DNA from: Halichondria panicea
Lineage: Eukaryota; Porifera; Demospongiae; Suberitida; Halichondriidae
Direction: 5' to 3'
Assembly: GCF_963675165.1 (NCBI RefSeq)
Contig: NC_087382.1
Location: 3,263,963 to 3,327,962 of the forward strand
Length of the DNA: 64,000 nt
The notes under the pieces are model-generated. The model saw nothing but the letters and a program-made list of their open reading frames with translations, had not been told where the DNA came from and did no database searches. The position numbers and the translations under genes are program-made. Within the stretch, counting starts at the first letter, position 1. The number at the start of each line of letters is the position of its first letter. Of the stretch, positions 11,987-24,143 are shown piece by piece.

Positions 11987-13852
11987 ATGATAGTTACTAA
12001 AAGAAAGGTGTTTGTTGCAATTCTCTTTACACTTGGATGCATTGCCTGCGGCATAGGCCTAGTGAGTGAATTCAGTAGATCTATAGCTCAATCCTCCAAT
12101 AGTAAAGGTAAAGTAATTTCTTATTTTGAGCCAGAGGGTCAGAAATTCCATGTACATATAATCCATGTGCATATATATATAAGGCCTGTATGTTCCTTTC
12201 CACAGTTTTTGAAACACAGACCTGCTTCGCTTTTGTGGACAGATCATTTCCCCCGTGGTGATTCTCGTATGATGCGTTGTAATTCTGACATCTACAATTT
12301 GAAAGTCAATGAATTCAACTGTTCGCTGCTCTTCAAGGGTGATGCAGAGGAAATTGCAAAAGATAAATCGATCGATAACAAATCCAAATGGCCAGTTCCG
12401 TCGGATAATGAGTTTTACAAACTTGCTGATAGTTGTGACTGGATAAAGAAAGAGTTGGACCGAGATTATTATGTGTCTGAGCAAGAACGACAATTTCCAC
12501 TAGCATTTGCTCTAAGTGTTTATCAGACACCTTATCAGATCTTTCGGTTTCTCAAAGTTATCTATAGACCTCACAATTTGTACTGCATTCACTATGACAA
12601 AAAGTCCAGTGAACCATTTAAGAAGCTGATGGTCACCATTGCCGACTGTCTGCCCAATGTGATTGTACCCAGCAAAATTGCCGATGTCATATGGGCCTGG
12701 CATACGATAGTCGATGCTCAGATGAATTGTATGGAAGATCTCTACAAGCTGCGACACACATTTCCTTGGAAGTATGCAATCACTCTGTGTGGGAAAGAAG
12801 TTCCTCTGAGAACTAATAGAGAAATGGTTCACACTTTAAGCAAACTGAATGGTACCTCAGCAGTAACTGTCGAAAAAAATTTAAATCACGAAGTCAAATA
12901 TTGGACACTTAAACATTCGCTTTCCCAACGCTCACTGGTGGAGTTGAAGGAAAAATTGGACCCTGTACCGTTTAATCTCACAATGGCCAAAAGCATTGCA
13001 TACTACGGGCTATCGGAGACGTTTGTTAATTATTTATTGTACAACGAAGAGGCTCTTAAGTTTCGGAGATTTATGGAGGATACAAAAATGCCTGATGAGC
13101 ACTTTGTTGCTTCCCTATTCAATCGAACCGGTATATATACATGTGCATATACCGTATAGCGTGTAATTTTCGTGGGGCAAAATATTCGTGGTTTTCGTGG
13201 TTGGAGGTCTGACCACGAATATTTTACCCACGAATGAAGCGACCTTGCCTACCTTTACCTGCAGTGCAAGCAGCAACCACGAAAATATTACCCACGAAAT
13301 GTCTCAATATTGCTGAACCACGAATATTTTTTCCCCCGAAAATTACCCGCTATACGGTACATGCAGAGTAACACATTAGTGGGAGCTTAATTGTGTGTAC
13401 ATAAGTAGACACTGCTATTACAACTAGTCTCGAATTCCAGCCGGTTCTCATTGTAAGCGGAGAACCTCCCACGCTTACAATGAGAACCGGCTGGAATTCG
13501 AGACTACCATTACAACAGTACAGTGTAATTATATAATTAATCACATGCAGGTGTACCTGGTGGAAGAGATGAAAGATACGTCCATCTTATACCCATAACT
13601 TCGTCCTATTTGTGGATGTTCTCCACGGCACAGAAGAAGCTATGCACTGGTTGGAATGTACACAGTATCTGTGCTATAGCAAATGGCGACCTACAGCAAC
13701 TGGACTATATGTACGACCCTAAGAAAGATCACCAGACGTTCTTCCACAACAAGTTCTTCATTGAGAGTGATCGGGCGGTGATGGACTGTGCTGAGGAAGA
13801 GCTCCTCAGGAGAAACAGAGAAGAGTGTTTGAGAGACAATAATTATCATTAA
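11987..13852 (+). CDS. GT14 beta-1,6-N-acetylglucosaminyltransferase, copy 4 (divergent)
   Basis: Exons 11987-13130 and 13551-13852 give 481 residues. The N terminus starts with a basic MIVTKRK tail and a membrane anchor (about 8-24). It is fused in one exon to the lumenal part, whereas copies 1-3 have an intron there. A GT and AG pair at 12108-12205 looks like an intron but splicing it breaks the frame, so I kept the open reading. The middle, from about KWPVPSDNEFY to LSKLNGTSAV, is nearly identical to copies 1-3. The stretch after it (VEKNLNHEVKYW to FNRTG) is clearly diverged, and the C terminus from DYMYDPKKDHQ is again nearly identical. A glycine bend residue reads WAW instead of WGW. 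Function as for copy 1. Confidence 0.8.
13150..13359. mobile_element. MITE with TACCGTATAGCG termini
   Basis: A 210-bp non-coding element in the second intron of GT14 copy 4. It starts TACCGTATAGCG and ends with the inverse, CGCTATACGGTA. The interior is rich in CCACGAATATTTT motifs in both orientations. Related elements lie at 26647, 32152, 32426 and 33698. Confidence 0.75.
13425..13506. mobile_element. Perfect hairpin element, 35-bp arms
   Basis: Arms 13425-13459 and 13472-13506 are perfect reverse complements around a 12-base loop. The element is flanked by ATTACAAC on both sides (one extra base on the right), which looks like a target-site duplication of 8-9 bp. It sits next to the acceptor of the last GT14 copy 4 exon. 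Confidence 0.75.
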
Positions 13853-14029
13853 TTTTCATTAATTATCACAGTAAGTCATGTGATATTAAAAATTGTTGGG
13901 CAAGTGCAAAGTTCATCTCGATCATGTACACGAATATTATTACAGAATGGAGGAAGTTAAAAAAATTAAAGTGGAACAAAAAAGCAGCAATGGTACAAAG
14001 TCGTAATAAATAAAGATGCCTATATAGAT

Positions 14030-17000
14030 CTACGACAGCACGAGAATGTTCTTAGGGGATAGTGGTTCACTACTGGCTGACTTCCTCATCTTGGGCTGAC
14101 TAGCACTGGTCAACTTGTCCTCAGCTCCTTGTGTGATAGCCTGCAAGGGAGGGAGCGGCGTATAGTGACTATATTATAGTGTGTTTATACAGGCACATGT
14201 GCTGTGATTTGTCATGGGAAATCAACGGCCAATCTTGACTTGTATTGTGATACAAGAAATGCAATGTTTACAAGTATACATGTACAATACATAAAGAATC
14301 ATGTATATACAATGCTCACACTATTGACCTCCCCCTCAAACTATCACCTCTCTATATATTGAGGCCACCCAGTATACTGTCCTACCAGAGGAGGTACGAC
14401 ACGCGTGCTTCGATTTAGCCTCTGCAATAACGTTGAGCGTGGGTGGATAATCGAGGCATTCCTCCCACGCTCAAATCGAGGCACGCGTGTCGTATCTCCT
14501 CTGCTGTCCTATAATACTAAACTCACTATAATTATGCTTACATTAATACAAGTGTACACCTCCTTATACATATCTTACTATTATACCTCACACACAATAG
14601 ACCACTACTGACACACACCTCTAGTTTCTTTGCTCTTTCTTTGGTGAGTAATTCGTGTTCGTTGGGGAAAATGAGTCCGTTGTCTTCGGCAAGTGATCTC
14701 AGGTCAAAGTAATACTTGGCGTAGGTACTGCTCAGTACATTGATGTTGAACTGAAGTTGCTCCAGATACACTCTCTCTAGTTCATTCCTGCAAATGAATA
14801 CAAGCCGTGATTGTACCTCCCTAAAGAGACCACTCAGTACTGTCCCTACAATGCTATCACTATTGACCTCCCTAAAGAGACCACCTCTCTATTGAGACCA
14901 CTCAGTACTGTCCCTACAATGCTATCACTGTTGACTTCCCTAAAGAAACCACCTCTCTATAGAGACCACTCAGTACTGTCCCTACAATGCTATCCCTAAA
15001 GAGACCACACAAGAGCTTCCTCAAAACAGCTTTTTTAGACTGTGTGTACAGTTGTACATACACATGCTTGTCACAACCAACAAGAGTTGAAAGCCCAATT
15101 TGCCTAATATATAAACATGCTAAGCCATATAGTACATCCACACTGAAGCCTAGTGGCATGCTTGCACACAACACACAACACACAATATTATATATTATAA
15201 TTCGATTTAAGACGACACTAAAAATGTACAGACTAAACAAATGAATTTATATGGTGCTATAATTATAGGCGGGGAAATGTTCAAATGTCACATTTAAGGT
15301 AGTGTACGTGTTACTACCCTCACACCTCACACACACCTCACACATCACACACACCCCTCACACCTCACACACACATCACACACAACTCACCCACACCACA
15401 CACACCCCTCACACCTCACACACACCTCACACACAACTCACATGTCCTCCACTGTAATGTCCCTCAGAATCTGACAGTAGTCCACGTTCCAAACTATACA
15501 ATTGAAAACATGATGCATACATAAAAATAATATTTGTGTACAGCTTAGTCAGGCAAGTATCGAACATTCATCAAAGCCTTGCATTAGATGTATTCGGAGA
15601 CTTCCTGTCTAAAACGCATGCATGACCAATTAAATCAATTTAGCGGTAAAATATTGGCGGCTCTAGGAGCTCGGATTGGTCAGTTACCAAGCAGGAAGTC
15701 ACGTTACTTTCCGGGATACACCTGATGCAAGGCAAGGCTTTGTTCGATACTCTCTCTCTTTGATTATGGACTCTTGACAATGCTTACCGGCTTGGTCGTC
15801 CCATACTTTGGAGGCTAATAGTATAGCTCCTAATAAGATCCTCTTCCAGTTACTAGGATGGAGGTCCAGCTCAGAATAATGCAGGAGCCTCTCAAGATAG
15901 ATCTGAAGGGAGGGATGCTAATAGCTGAACATGAATCTTTGCAACCAAACATACGATAGACACATTAAAAGTGCTAGAATGCGAACATGAGCAGTCAAAG
16001 TACATAGCTAATGAAAGGGATTCCCTTGAGTACATATGCCGATACAATTACAATACATGCTGTGTACACTACTAGAGTACATGTGACGATTTAATAACAG
16101 TGTCTAAGCATCATAGATCAGAGCAACCATGAGTATCTAGCCAACCAGATTTGAATGTTCTTTGATACATGATTTTCTAAGTGAAGTACATGATTTTCTA
16201 AGTTGGATAGAACACTTCCTTTAGCCAATCAGATTGCAGTATTTATGGCGAACATGATCTAATACAGAGACGTGTACATAGCCTAGGGTATACTGAATCA
16301 ACACAAGTGCACACAGATATGTGTTCTCACGAGCGTAATGATGCCACACTCTGCAGTCAGCTGTGCAGCATGGAACAGAGTCTTGATGAACTTGTAGATG
16401 AGCTTGTGATCGGGTGTGTAGTCGCCATAGTGGGAGGGTATCTCCTCTTTCTGTGTGGGTGTGTGTGTGAGTGTGTGTGTGAGGTGTGGGTGTGTGTGAG
16501 GTGTGGGTGTGTGTGAGGTGTGTTGTATACACAATTCTTTGGGCCATTCCCAAAAAATGGGTAAGAATCATCATACAAAAATGTTGCGTTTGAGGTATAT
16601 CGAAATAATAATCACAAAGCATACACACAGTTTGCTTACAGTTAGTGGGTGTAGCTTCTCATCAAAGCCTGGCAGTGTCCGGGGCTCTCTACCTCTGTCC
16701 CTACAGTAGGAGGGAGGAGGCTTTGTACACTAGTCTTGAAACAGGGTTGCAATGTACATGTATGCATGACTTATGTACAACTGTAGCTCTATAAATGTAC
16801 AATGATATTATGTGCAAAATTGTTAAAAAAGGGCTCTGTCAATTTCCATATTTAGTAACCTATTCCTTGTACATGTAATAATGTGCTTACCTGTTCTTTA
16901 TGTGGTAAAAGACTGCCAGAGATACACTGCAGAGGAGAAGAACCATCAACCATAACAGTTAATATAACAACCACAGCAACCATAATTATTGAAAATCTAC

Positions 17001-18167
17001 CCAAATGCACTAAAACTAGCGGCTAATATTCCCTAGAGCTACATACATGTAGCGTACAAAATAACACTCCACACTCAGCTAAGAATGTTAAGCCACTTCT
17101 GTAACAGCGTATGCCAGTGTACAATCATGCCATGTATAGTACAATGAAAACCTGTCTATACAGCAGTTACTCCTGGGCAGATCAACAGTGGCTGTATTAT
17201 AGAGGGTGGCCTGCTAACACAGGTTCAAACACATGCTATGGAGAGACTTTGGGGCCCATTAACCTGGCTGTATTATAGAGGGTGGCCTGCTAACACAGGT
17301 CCAAACACATGCTATGGAGAGACTTTGGGGCCCATTAACCTGGCTGTATTATAGAAGGCCGGTAGTTAATCGTAACGCACCATTTGAGAGTGGATTTGAG
17401 GTTGGGCAGACTAACAGTGCTGTCATCGGTGTAGATAGTGGAACATGAATTAGCTTTCTTAATAAGGACAGGAGAGGAATGGCCTCCGTGTGAGAGCCGA
17501 GCACTACTGTGGCGTTGACGACCAGAGTAGGTGTGGTGTCGACCTGTTGGGAAGGGGGGGGGGGCATACTATCAGGTTCTGTCAATATTTAAAGCAAACT
17601 TTCTTGACAATTGATTGAACTATTATCTATATTATAGGGCAAGAGAAAGAACATGTTTACAATGCATATATAGGTATAATTTAATATAGGCCATGGTCTA
17701 AGTTTCCTGAAAACAGGCTGAAAATTATCGCATCAATTTGACTTGTATTGGATGTACTCACCATTTCTAGCTAACATTCTCTTTGCTTTCTTTGAGTGCT
17801 CTAGAAACATCGTTCCTTTCTGATTAGTGAGATCTGGAGAATGAAGAGAATACAAAGTCATAGTGATAGCATTGTAGGGACAGTACTGAGTGGTCTCAAT
17901 AGAGAGGTGGTCTCTTTAGGGAGGTCTATATAATGTACCTTCCCTATCTGCTATATGCTCCAACTGTTTTGGCTCAGGTTCCGGCTCTGTGAGACTGTCC
18001 GGAGTCATGTGACCACTCATGTGACTACTAACATAGCCGCTCGTCTCGGCCATATAGTGAGAGTTGGTGGCCGCGTTGCTCTGAACGCTGACCTCTAAGT
18101 TTTGACTCCCTTGGCTGTAAGTAGCTTCCTCGTTGAGAACAGGGCTCACCCCACAGCAGTTGCCCAT
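14030..18167 (-). CDS. CCNY: Cyclin Y
   Basis: Ten exons on the minus strand with matching phases: 18167-17939, 17833-17762, 17543-17381, 16926-16891, 16700-16640, 16450-16331, 15902-15788, 15493-15442, 14787-14619 and 14140-14030. The product has 375 residues (human CCNY 341). The N terminus is MGNCCG, a myristoylation site with adjacent cysteines, as in cyclin Y, which is anchored at the plasma membrane. Diagnostic cyclin Y strings follow: [32 protein letters not shown], the cyclin box [35 protein letters not shown] and [15 protein letters not shown]. Cyclin Y activates CDK14/CDK16 and promotes LRP6 phosphorylation in Wnt signalling. Serines in the C-terminal tail could be 14-3-3 sites as in vertebrates (inference). 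The introns are full of repeats. Confidence 0.95.
14386..14503. mobile_element. Imperfect hairpin element with target duplication
   Basis: Terminal inverted repeats start CAGAGGAGGTACGACACG on the left and are matched in inverse, with few mismatches, at 14473-14503. An inner arm pair (about 14432-14443 with 14464-14474) extends the hairpin. Flanks CTGTCCTAC (14377-14385) and CTGTCCTAT (14504-14512) form a near-perfect 9-bp duplication. Located in the last intron of cyclin Y. Confidence 0.7.
14811..15005. repeat. Tandem repeat in cyclin Y intron 8
   Basis: About three units built from CTCAGTACTGTCCCTACAAT, CTCCCTAAAGAGACCAC and CCTCTCTA segments. A weaker relative lies at 14319-14385. One inverted copy is at 17862-17930, in the first intron of the same gene. 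Confidence 0.85.
15310..15440. repeat. CA/CACCTC-rich low-complexity tract
   Basis: Irregular CACACCTC and CACACAC repeats ending directly at the donor site of cyclin Y exon 8 (read on the minus strand). Confidence 0.85.
17189..17358. repeat. Tandem repeat of about 76 bp, two copies plus partial
   Basis: Same unit as at 10437-10780. The array ends 23 bases from the donor end of cyclin Y exon 3 (17381), so it occupies the start of that intron. Confidence 0.9.
17862..17930. repeat. Inverted copy of the 14811-15005 repeat unit
   Basis: Reads as the reverse complement of the unit in intron 8 of the same gene (ATTGTAGGGACAGTACTGAG). It ends a few bases before the donor of exon 1. Confidence 0.85.
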
Positions 18168-19167
18168 AGTTACCTGAGCAGGGAGAGGGTGTAATAAAAC
18201 CATGGGAAGCAATTAATAGTGATACTAATGACTATTGATGGTATTGATACCACACACCCACAAATTATGTTAGTAATTAAGAGATGCAGGCCACGTATAG
18301 ACTATACAGTAAATACGAATACTACAGCTCATACTAACCAGCTACAAGTGAATAACTAGTGAATAACAAGACTAGTGGATGCATGTAGTACAGCTAGCTA
18401 GCTACATATAATTATGTATCACAACAAAGTCAATAATGTGATGTGATGTGTGTGTGTGTGTGTCTACATCAGCTGTCCGCTCTAGGCTAACAGACCTACT
18501 GTTGTTTTACCTGTTGCCTGTGTTTACAAACTTCTTGTTGGCTTCCTCCGACACAACAATTAAACAACTTCAGCAATCACTTTGTTTAGTTCCTTTACAC
18601 TAGCCTGTCACGTGATACTACTGGCGACATCACAAATCAATTAGTGCGAATTTTGCGAGCGTTGTGATGTTACAGTAGAACCTCGATTATCCGGCCCTCC
18701 ATTATCCGGAACCTCGATTATCCGGCTTGGCAGTTTCTTGTTATCAGATCAAAAAATGGGAGTGTCCCTCAAACGCGCATGCGCGTTGCAGCTGTTACCA
18801 TGGAGATATGCCTACTTATCTTCTGCGCATGCGCAGACAACCATGTGGCACTGCTGTTTATCAATAAAGTAGGTGGATCAAGGCGTGGTTTATCTATTTG
18901 ATTATCCGGTGTATTCACTTATCCGGCCTGCTTCTGGAACCAAGGTGTCCGGATAATCGAGGTTCTACTGTACTTGATCGCAAACTATCGCTCATTCGCA
19001 AAATTTTTACTAGCAAAATATTAATACGGTAGGGGGCGTGGTGCACTCCACGTGGACGACAAAAATTAGAATTATAACTAAACATTTATTTATTTATTAC
19101 TTTGTTTACTTTCTTGCTCATTGGAGTGTGCAGTGTAGACAGTGCTACTCTATAAAGAGCAAGCATC
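18168..19167. promoter_or_regulatory. Head-to-head region between cyclin Y and the alsin-like gene
   Basis: One kilobase between divergent start codons. It must contain both promoters and 5' UTRs. A (GT)n stretch lies near 18450 and a pogo-like MITE occupies 18671-18972. No TATA box was recognised. Confidence 0.5.
18671..18972. mobile_element. Pogo-like MITE
   Basis: Terminal inverted repeats of about 24 bp start TACAGTAGAACCTCGATTAT and return in inverse at the right end; both ends begin with TA, the pogo/Tc1 target. The motif ATTATCCGG recurs several times inside. No coding capacity. It lies in the shared cyclin Y / alsin promoter region. Confidence 0.75.
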
Positions 19168-22100
19168 ATGGCAGGCAAGAGAGATGCAGAAATGGAAGTG
19201 TTCTGGTCATCCCTTACTCCCAGGATAAAGGTGTGTAATACTGGCTGTTTAATATAGTAATGCCTGAATGCTCTTCAGGTCAGCTAGAATGTTGTAATCT
19301 CATGACTATAGTTTTATCTGGAAGAGGTCACTGTAGAGCCAAATGTACTACAGCCCATATATGTATATATCTACGCTCGGGCCGGCCGAACTGAATGCTG
19401 AAGCTGTTTAACTAACACACGTTAATGTTGAACCCACTCTCAGCTTAATATGGTCTAGCTATAACATTACTGGGGGTACATTGCATTAAAAATGCTCTGA
19501 ATTAGTACTCTTTCTGATAATGTATTTAATATAGCACTGGCTTTGTGAATGTTATCACATTAAAACATTCAGTGTTTCACAGGGTATAAGCATTCCATAG
19601 GACAGCAATAGATGAAGATGAAGTAACAGATAAAGCATTGTTGTATATGAACAATATCTATCTTATGCTCACATCTGCTCACTTGTTTACTTTCACTCTC
19701 GTGGGACTGGAGGGTTGGAATGTCAATAGAATAATATACGCGTGGTACATTATAATAGTGCATGTGTCTTTGGTGTTATTGTCTAGGGAGCTGTAAGGGT
19801 TGTCATTATTAGGAGTGCATGTACCGAATCTTAGGATACTCTACCAGTATTGTGTTGAGTTTGTCTGTATTGTGAACAGGGGATGTTTATTTGGGATAAT
19901 TACAATATCCAGACGTAATGGACACACGCACGCACGCACACATCCACCCACCCACACGCACACACACACCCACTCACCCACACGCACACATACACACACA
20001 CACACACACGCACACACAAGCACTGCGTGTAGTCAACTGTATAAGGCCACTTACTGTTCTGTCCCCTAGCATGTGATTAACTGTACCCCTAATCTGATGG
20101 GTTGTTTGCGAAGTGATGTATACAATTTAGGACATAGCACATCAAGTGTGAGAGCACCATTAACAGCCAATAGTTATAGTTGCTAATTGGATAGAATTAT
20201 CATGCATGGCATAATTATGCGTGTTTATATAGCTACCGTTATAGCGGGTAATTTTCGTTTATGCATATTTTCATATGAACCATGACCTAATTAAGTAATT
20301 CGTATTCTATCATACAGCTCTCAGGATAGTGATGTTGAAGCTATTGCGGTAAAGTAATTTTGCAATTTTAATTTTCGTATGATGCTCTACGAAAATCATG
20401 AACAATTCCACCATACAATATACGAAAATAACCTTGCATGTAGTACGTCATATAGCTCATTTAAAAATAAATACCAAAATTCTGGTGCGGTTCAATATGT
20501 ACAAGTTGGTCTGTACTACCATAAGAGGAATTGAACATGCTCTCCCGTTAAACCACCCACTCGTATAGCTGTGAAAATGAGTGCCAAAATGTACAAGTTG
20601 TTCTGTTAATTTTTTCATTCATCTTTCAGATTGTTAATGGGTCCACCTATATAGTATCTATCGCTCCATTTGGCTCTTAGTACTGTTGCTATAGGAACGT
20701 CATTGTGAGGAGTGCTAGTTAGTCGCAGATAGTTGCCAAATCTCAGTGTACTGTACTTGTTCTGAGTTGTGTGATGGTGGTTAATCACCGTATGACTAGA
20801 GAATAGTTGCAAGCATCAAACACAATTATTATGCAAACGTTGCGAGGGTTGATCAATTCACAAAAATAAATAAAGATGCGCAAAACCTAAAGACACACGA
20901 TCTTTGAACAACGCTCAAAGTCAATTTTTCTCTGCTGATTTGGCTCATTTGTAGGTTTTTCACCAGCAAAATGTTCTAGTAATATGGTATCACATTGCCA
21001 TGCCTTGGTTTGCTAGCATCTGGTTGTTATAATTATTTGCGTACAGCATTTTTACGGTATTTAAACGGTCAAACCAACGTTTGTTGAAATCGATAGTGTC
21101 TTCATACAAGTTTTGGTTGTCCTGTTTTTTGTTTAATGTACGTGTTTGGGTATAATCATCAATAATCCCTCTCAAACACTTCCCCCCATCTCCTTCCCAT
21201 GCACAGTCACTGCTCTGGTTTGAAGATCGTAGGTTGGTTATATCCAGCGATGAGGTACCAGTGATGTTGGCTCAGCAAGGCAGACTGGCTGCCATAAAAA
21301 CAGCTCCAAAGTTTTATCTTTTCACCGACGCCTTTTGTGTACTGCAGGTGAGAGGAAATAATGGCTGCTGAAAGATCTATTCAGCTACATTGTGTATCCA
21401 ATTTCAACAATTTATGTACGGTTTAGAGTTTAGATCAATCCTCCACACCCACACACACACCCACACCCACACACACACACAGGGCACGTCACTCACGGAG
21501 TACCCACTGAGTGTGACCTGGCTAGAACACATGATCCCTGCCGAGGGCATGTTCCATAGCATTCAAAACATGTGAGATATGTTATATCCCTATAGCTAGC
21601 TGGTATACCATTCCAATATCTCCATTCCTATACAGGACATCATTCCGACTTCTAACCCCTGAGGCTACTGTAGAACTGATATGTAAAGAACTGGCTCACA
21701 AAGTGAGGGCTCTCTGTTATGTAATAGTTAGACACTGTAGGAGGTGTCTACAGGATTTAGAATCCCAAAGGCACTGAAGTTCCAAGTGATTATGGAGATA
21801 CATTGAATAAAAAACCAAGTAACGCAACGAGTTTCAATGACTCCCATCATTCAAAGCTTTTGCATGTGCATAAAAATGCTCTGTACTTTTTATGATTAAT
21901 AGGCCTTCCCATTGGTTGGCCTTCCAAAAATTTATTTCCAGCAACTGGAGGTGATGTAATCAGTCACCTTGATACTCTCAATTATACAGCTTTTATAAGG
22001 TAGCAGGGTTTGAACTAATTGTGGGGAATACATATGAATAACATTAAAACACACATAACTTCATGATGACTACCAGAATATTATTGGATGCAGAAACCTT

Positions 22101-23410
22101 TGCGAATGAGCCAATTAATCAGCATAAAATTGACATTTTATTTTTGCGAATTGATCATCAAGTCATTGTGTGCTGGCTCAGCCAAAGGTGGTGCATGTGA
22201 TCGTGTGTGCGTGTTCAACACTATAGTGACGATGACATCATCTTAATACACTCTTCCTCTCTCTGACACAGTCCAAGTGGGTGTCCTCCATTGCTGATGC
22301 TATTGGAATATCACTCAACTACACTCAGTTCATCAGTGGAAGAGGGTCAGTTGAGTAATACTCCGAATACATAATTATACACAGTTGCTCCTACCCCCCC
22401 CCCTAGCTCCCACCCCATTGGATAGATCCCTGCATCACTATACACGTCTACAATATAGCTGTTTCCTAGTGTTTAAACAGTTATTATAATGGCTGCCTGC
22501 TGAAGTGTAGCTTCTTTAATGAGTACTATGTTTGCTTCTGTTTCTAATTATACACCGTATGGCACAATATGAACTCAAACTATTTCCTATAAACACAACT
22601 ATTGTTCGTTAGTTTTAGTGTGGCTTTCTAGTTTCACTTTAATTCACTTGCTTTTTGCTTCTGTGTGACAAGTACCCAAACAGACTGATTGTATAGTATG
22701 CATACACTTCATCTCTCTCTCTGTTAGTGATCTGAGCTTGGACAGCAAGTTGGAACTACTCAAGACTCGTGAATACGCAGAGTACATATATCGAAGTCTG
22801 GCCGAGTACAAGGACGGAAGGTTCAAAGGTCAATGGAGAACCGCCAAGCCACATGGCAGGTATAGTTACTATAACGTACTATAATTATAGTAGCAATGTA
22901 CTTAACATGTGCATTGTGTGTGTTTGTGGGTGTACTCTAGCCTCACACACTCACATCCCCACCCACACCACACTCACACCCACCCACACCACACAGTGGA
23001 GAGTTCTCCCAGGAGAGCACTGGTATTCTCTATAAGGGTAGCTTTAGAGAGGGCAGGTTCCATGGTCAGGGGGAGCTCACGTGGTTCTCAGAGAGAGACA
23101 ACCGAAAGAAGTACATTGGAGATTTCAGAGGAGGGCTGACGGACGGACATGGAGAAATGAAGTGAGTCAGTTTGTGTGCGTGCGTGCGTGCATGCGTGTG
23201 CTTTCGGCCCTAAATTGTCCATTTTCTGGAGGAAAAAGCATACATGTATGTGGGTTATGTTTTCAGAGCTAAAATTGATGGTTCATAACTTGCCTTAGTT
23301 TTAAAGCTAAAAGATGTATTTAGTAGCCCATTGATAGTGCTACTATGTTTTCACCACACACACATACGCCCACATATGTCCACACACACGCACACACACA
23401 CACACACACA

Positions 23411-23503
<93 letters not shown>

Positions 23504-24094
23504 TCTGTTGTACACATTTTGACTTGGATTCTTGTGTTTTATTAACCCTTTACATTAACCCCTTAGGTACTCTAATAGCGACATCTACTCGGGTCACTGG
23601 AGTCAAGGAGAGAGGTCAGGGTTCGGCAAGATGGAACAAATGTCACGCAAAAACTCCTTCTATATCGGCAGTTGGGAGAATGACAAGAGGCAGGGTTATG
23701 GAGTGTACGAAGACAAGATGAAGTGAGATTAAGATTAGAAGTTGTTTAATGTGTAGACTCTAATTCTTGGCCCTCAAATTATATCCACACCCACACCCCT
23801 CCACACACACATACACATGTTTAATCCTCCCCATTCCCACACCCACACACACTGTCCATCTGCCCACACCACCACACATACAGACACGAGCGCTACCTGG
23901 GCATGTGGGCAGATGATAATCAGAGTGGTCCCGGAGTGGTGGTCAACTCTATCGGTACATACTGCGAAGCTGTCTTTACAAATGGAGTCATCGCAGTAAG
24001 TACCATTGAGATATACTAATAACATCATTATCGTGTTTCCGAACTGTCACCCTCCCATTAATGAAAGCCACACACGCCCGCACACACACATACG

Positions 24095-24143
<49 letters not shown>

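Noticed and set aside
12108-12205. Intron-like GT-AG interval in GT14 copy 4
   Set aside because: 98 bp, so removal shifts the frame and reaches a stop; the unspliced frame is open and keeps homology.
16298-16534. Minus-strand frame with [10 protein letters not shown] repeats as an independent gene
   Set aside because: Only its 3' part (16450-16331) is coding, as cyclin Y exon 6; the rest is the CA-rich intron before it.
19919-20020. CA/CCCA-rich stretch with frames on both strands
   Set aside because: Simple repeat within intron 1 of the alsin-like gene.
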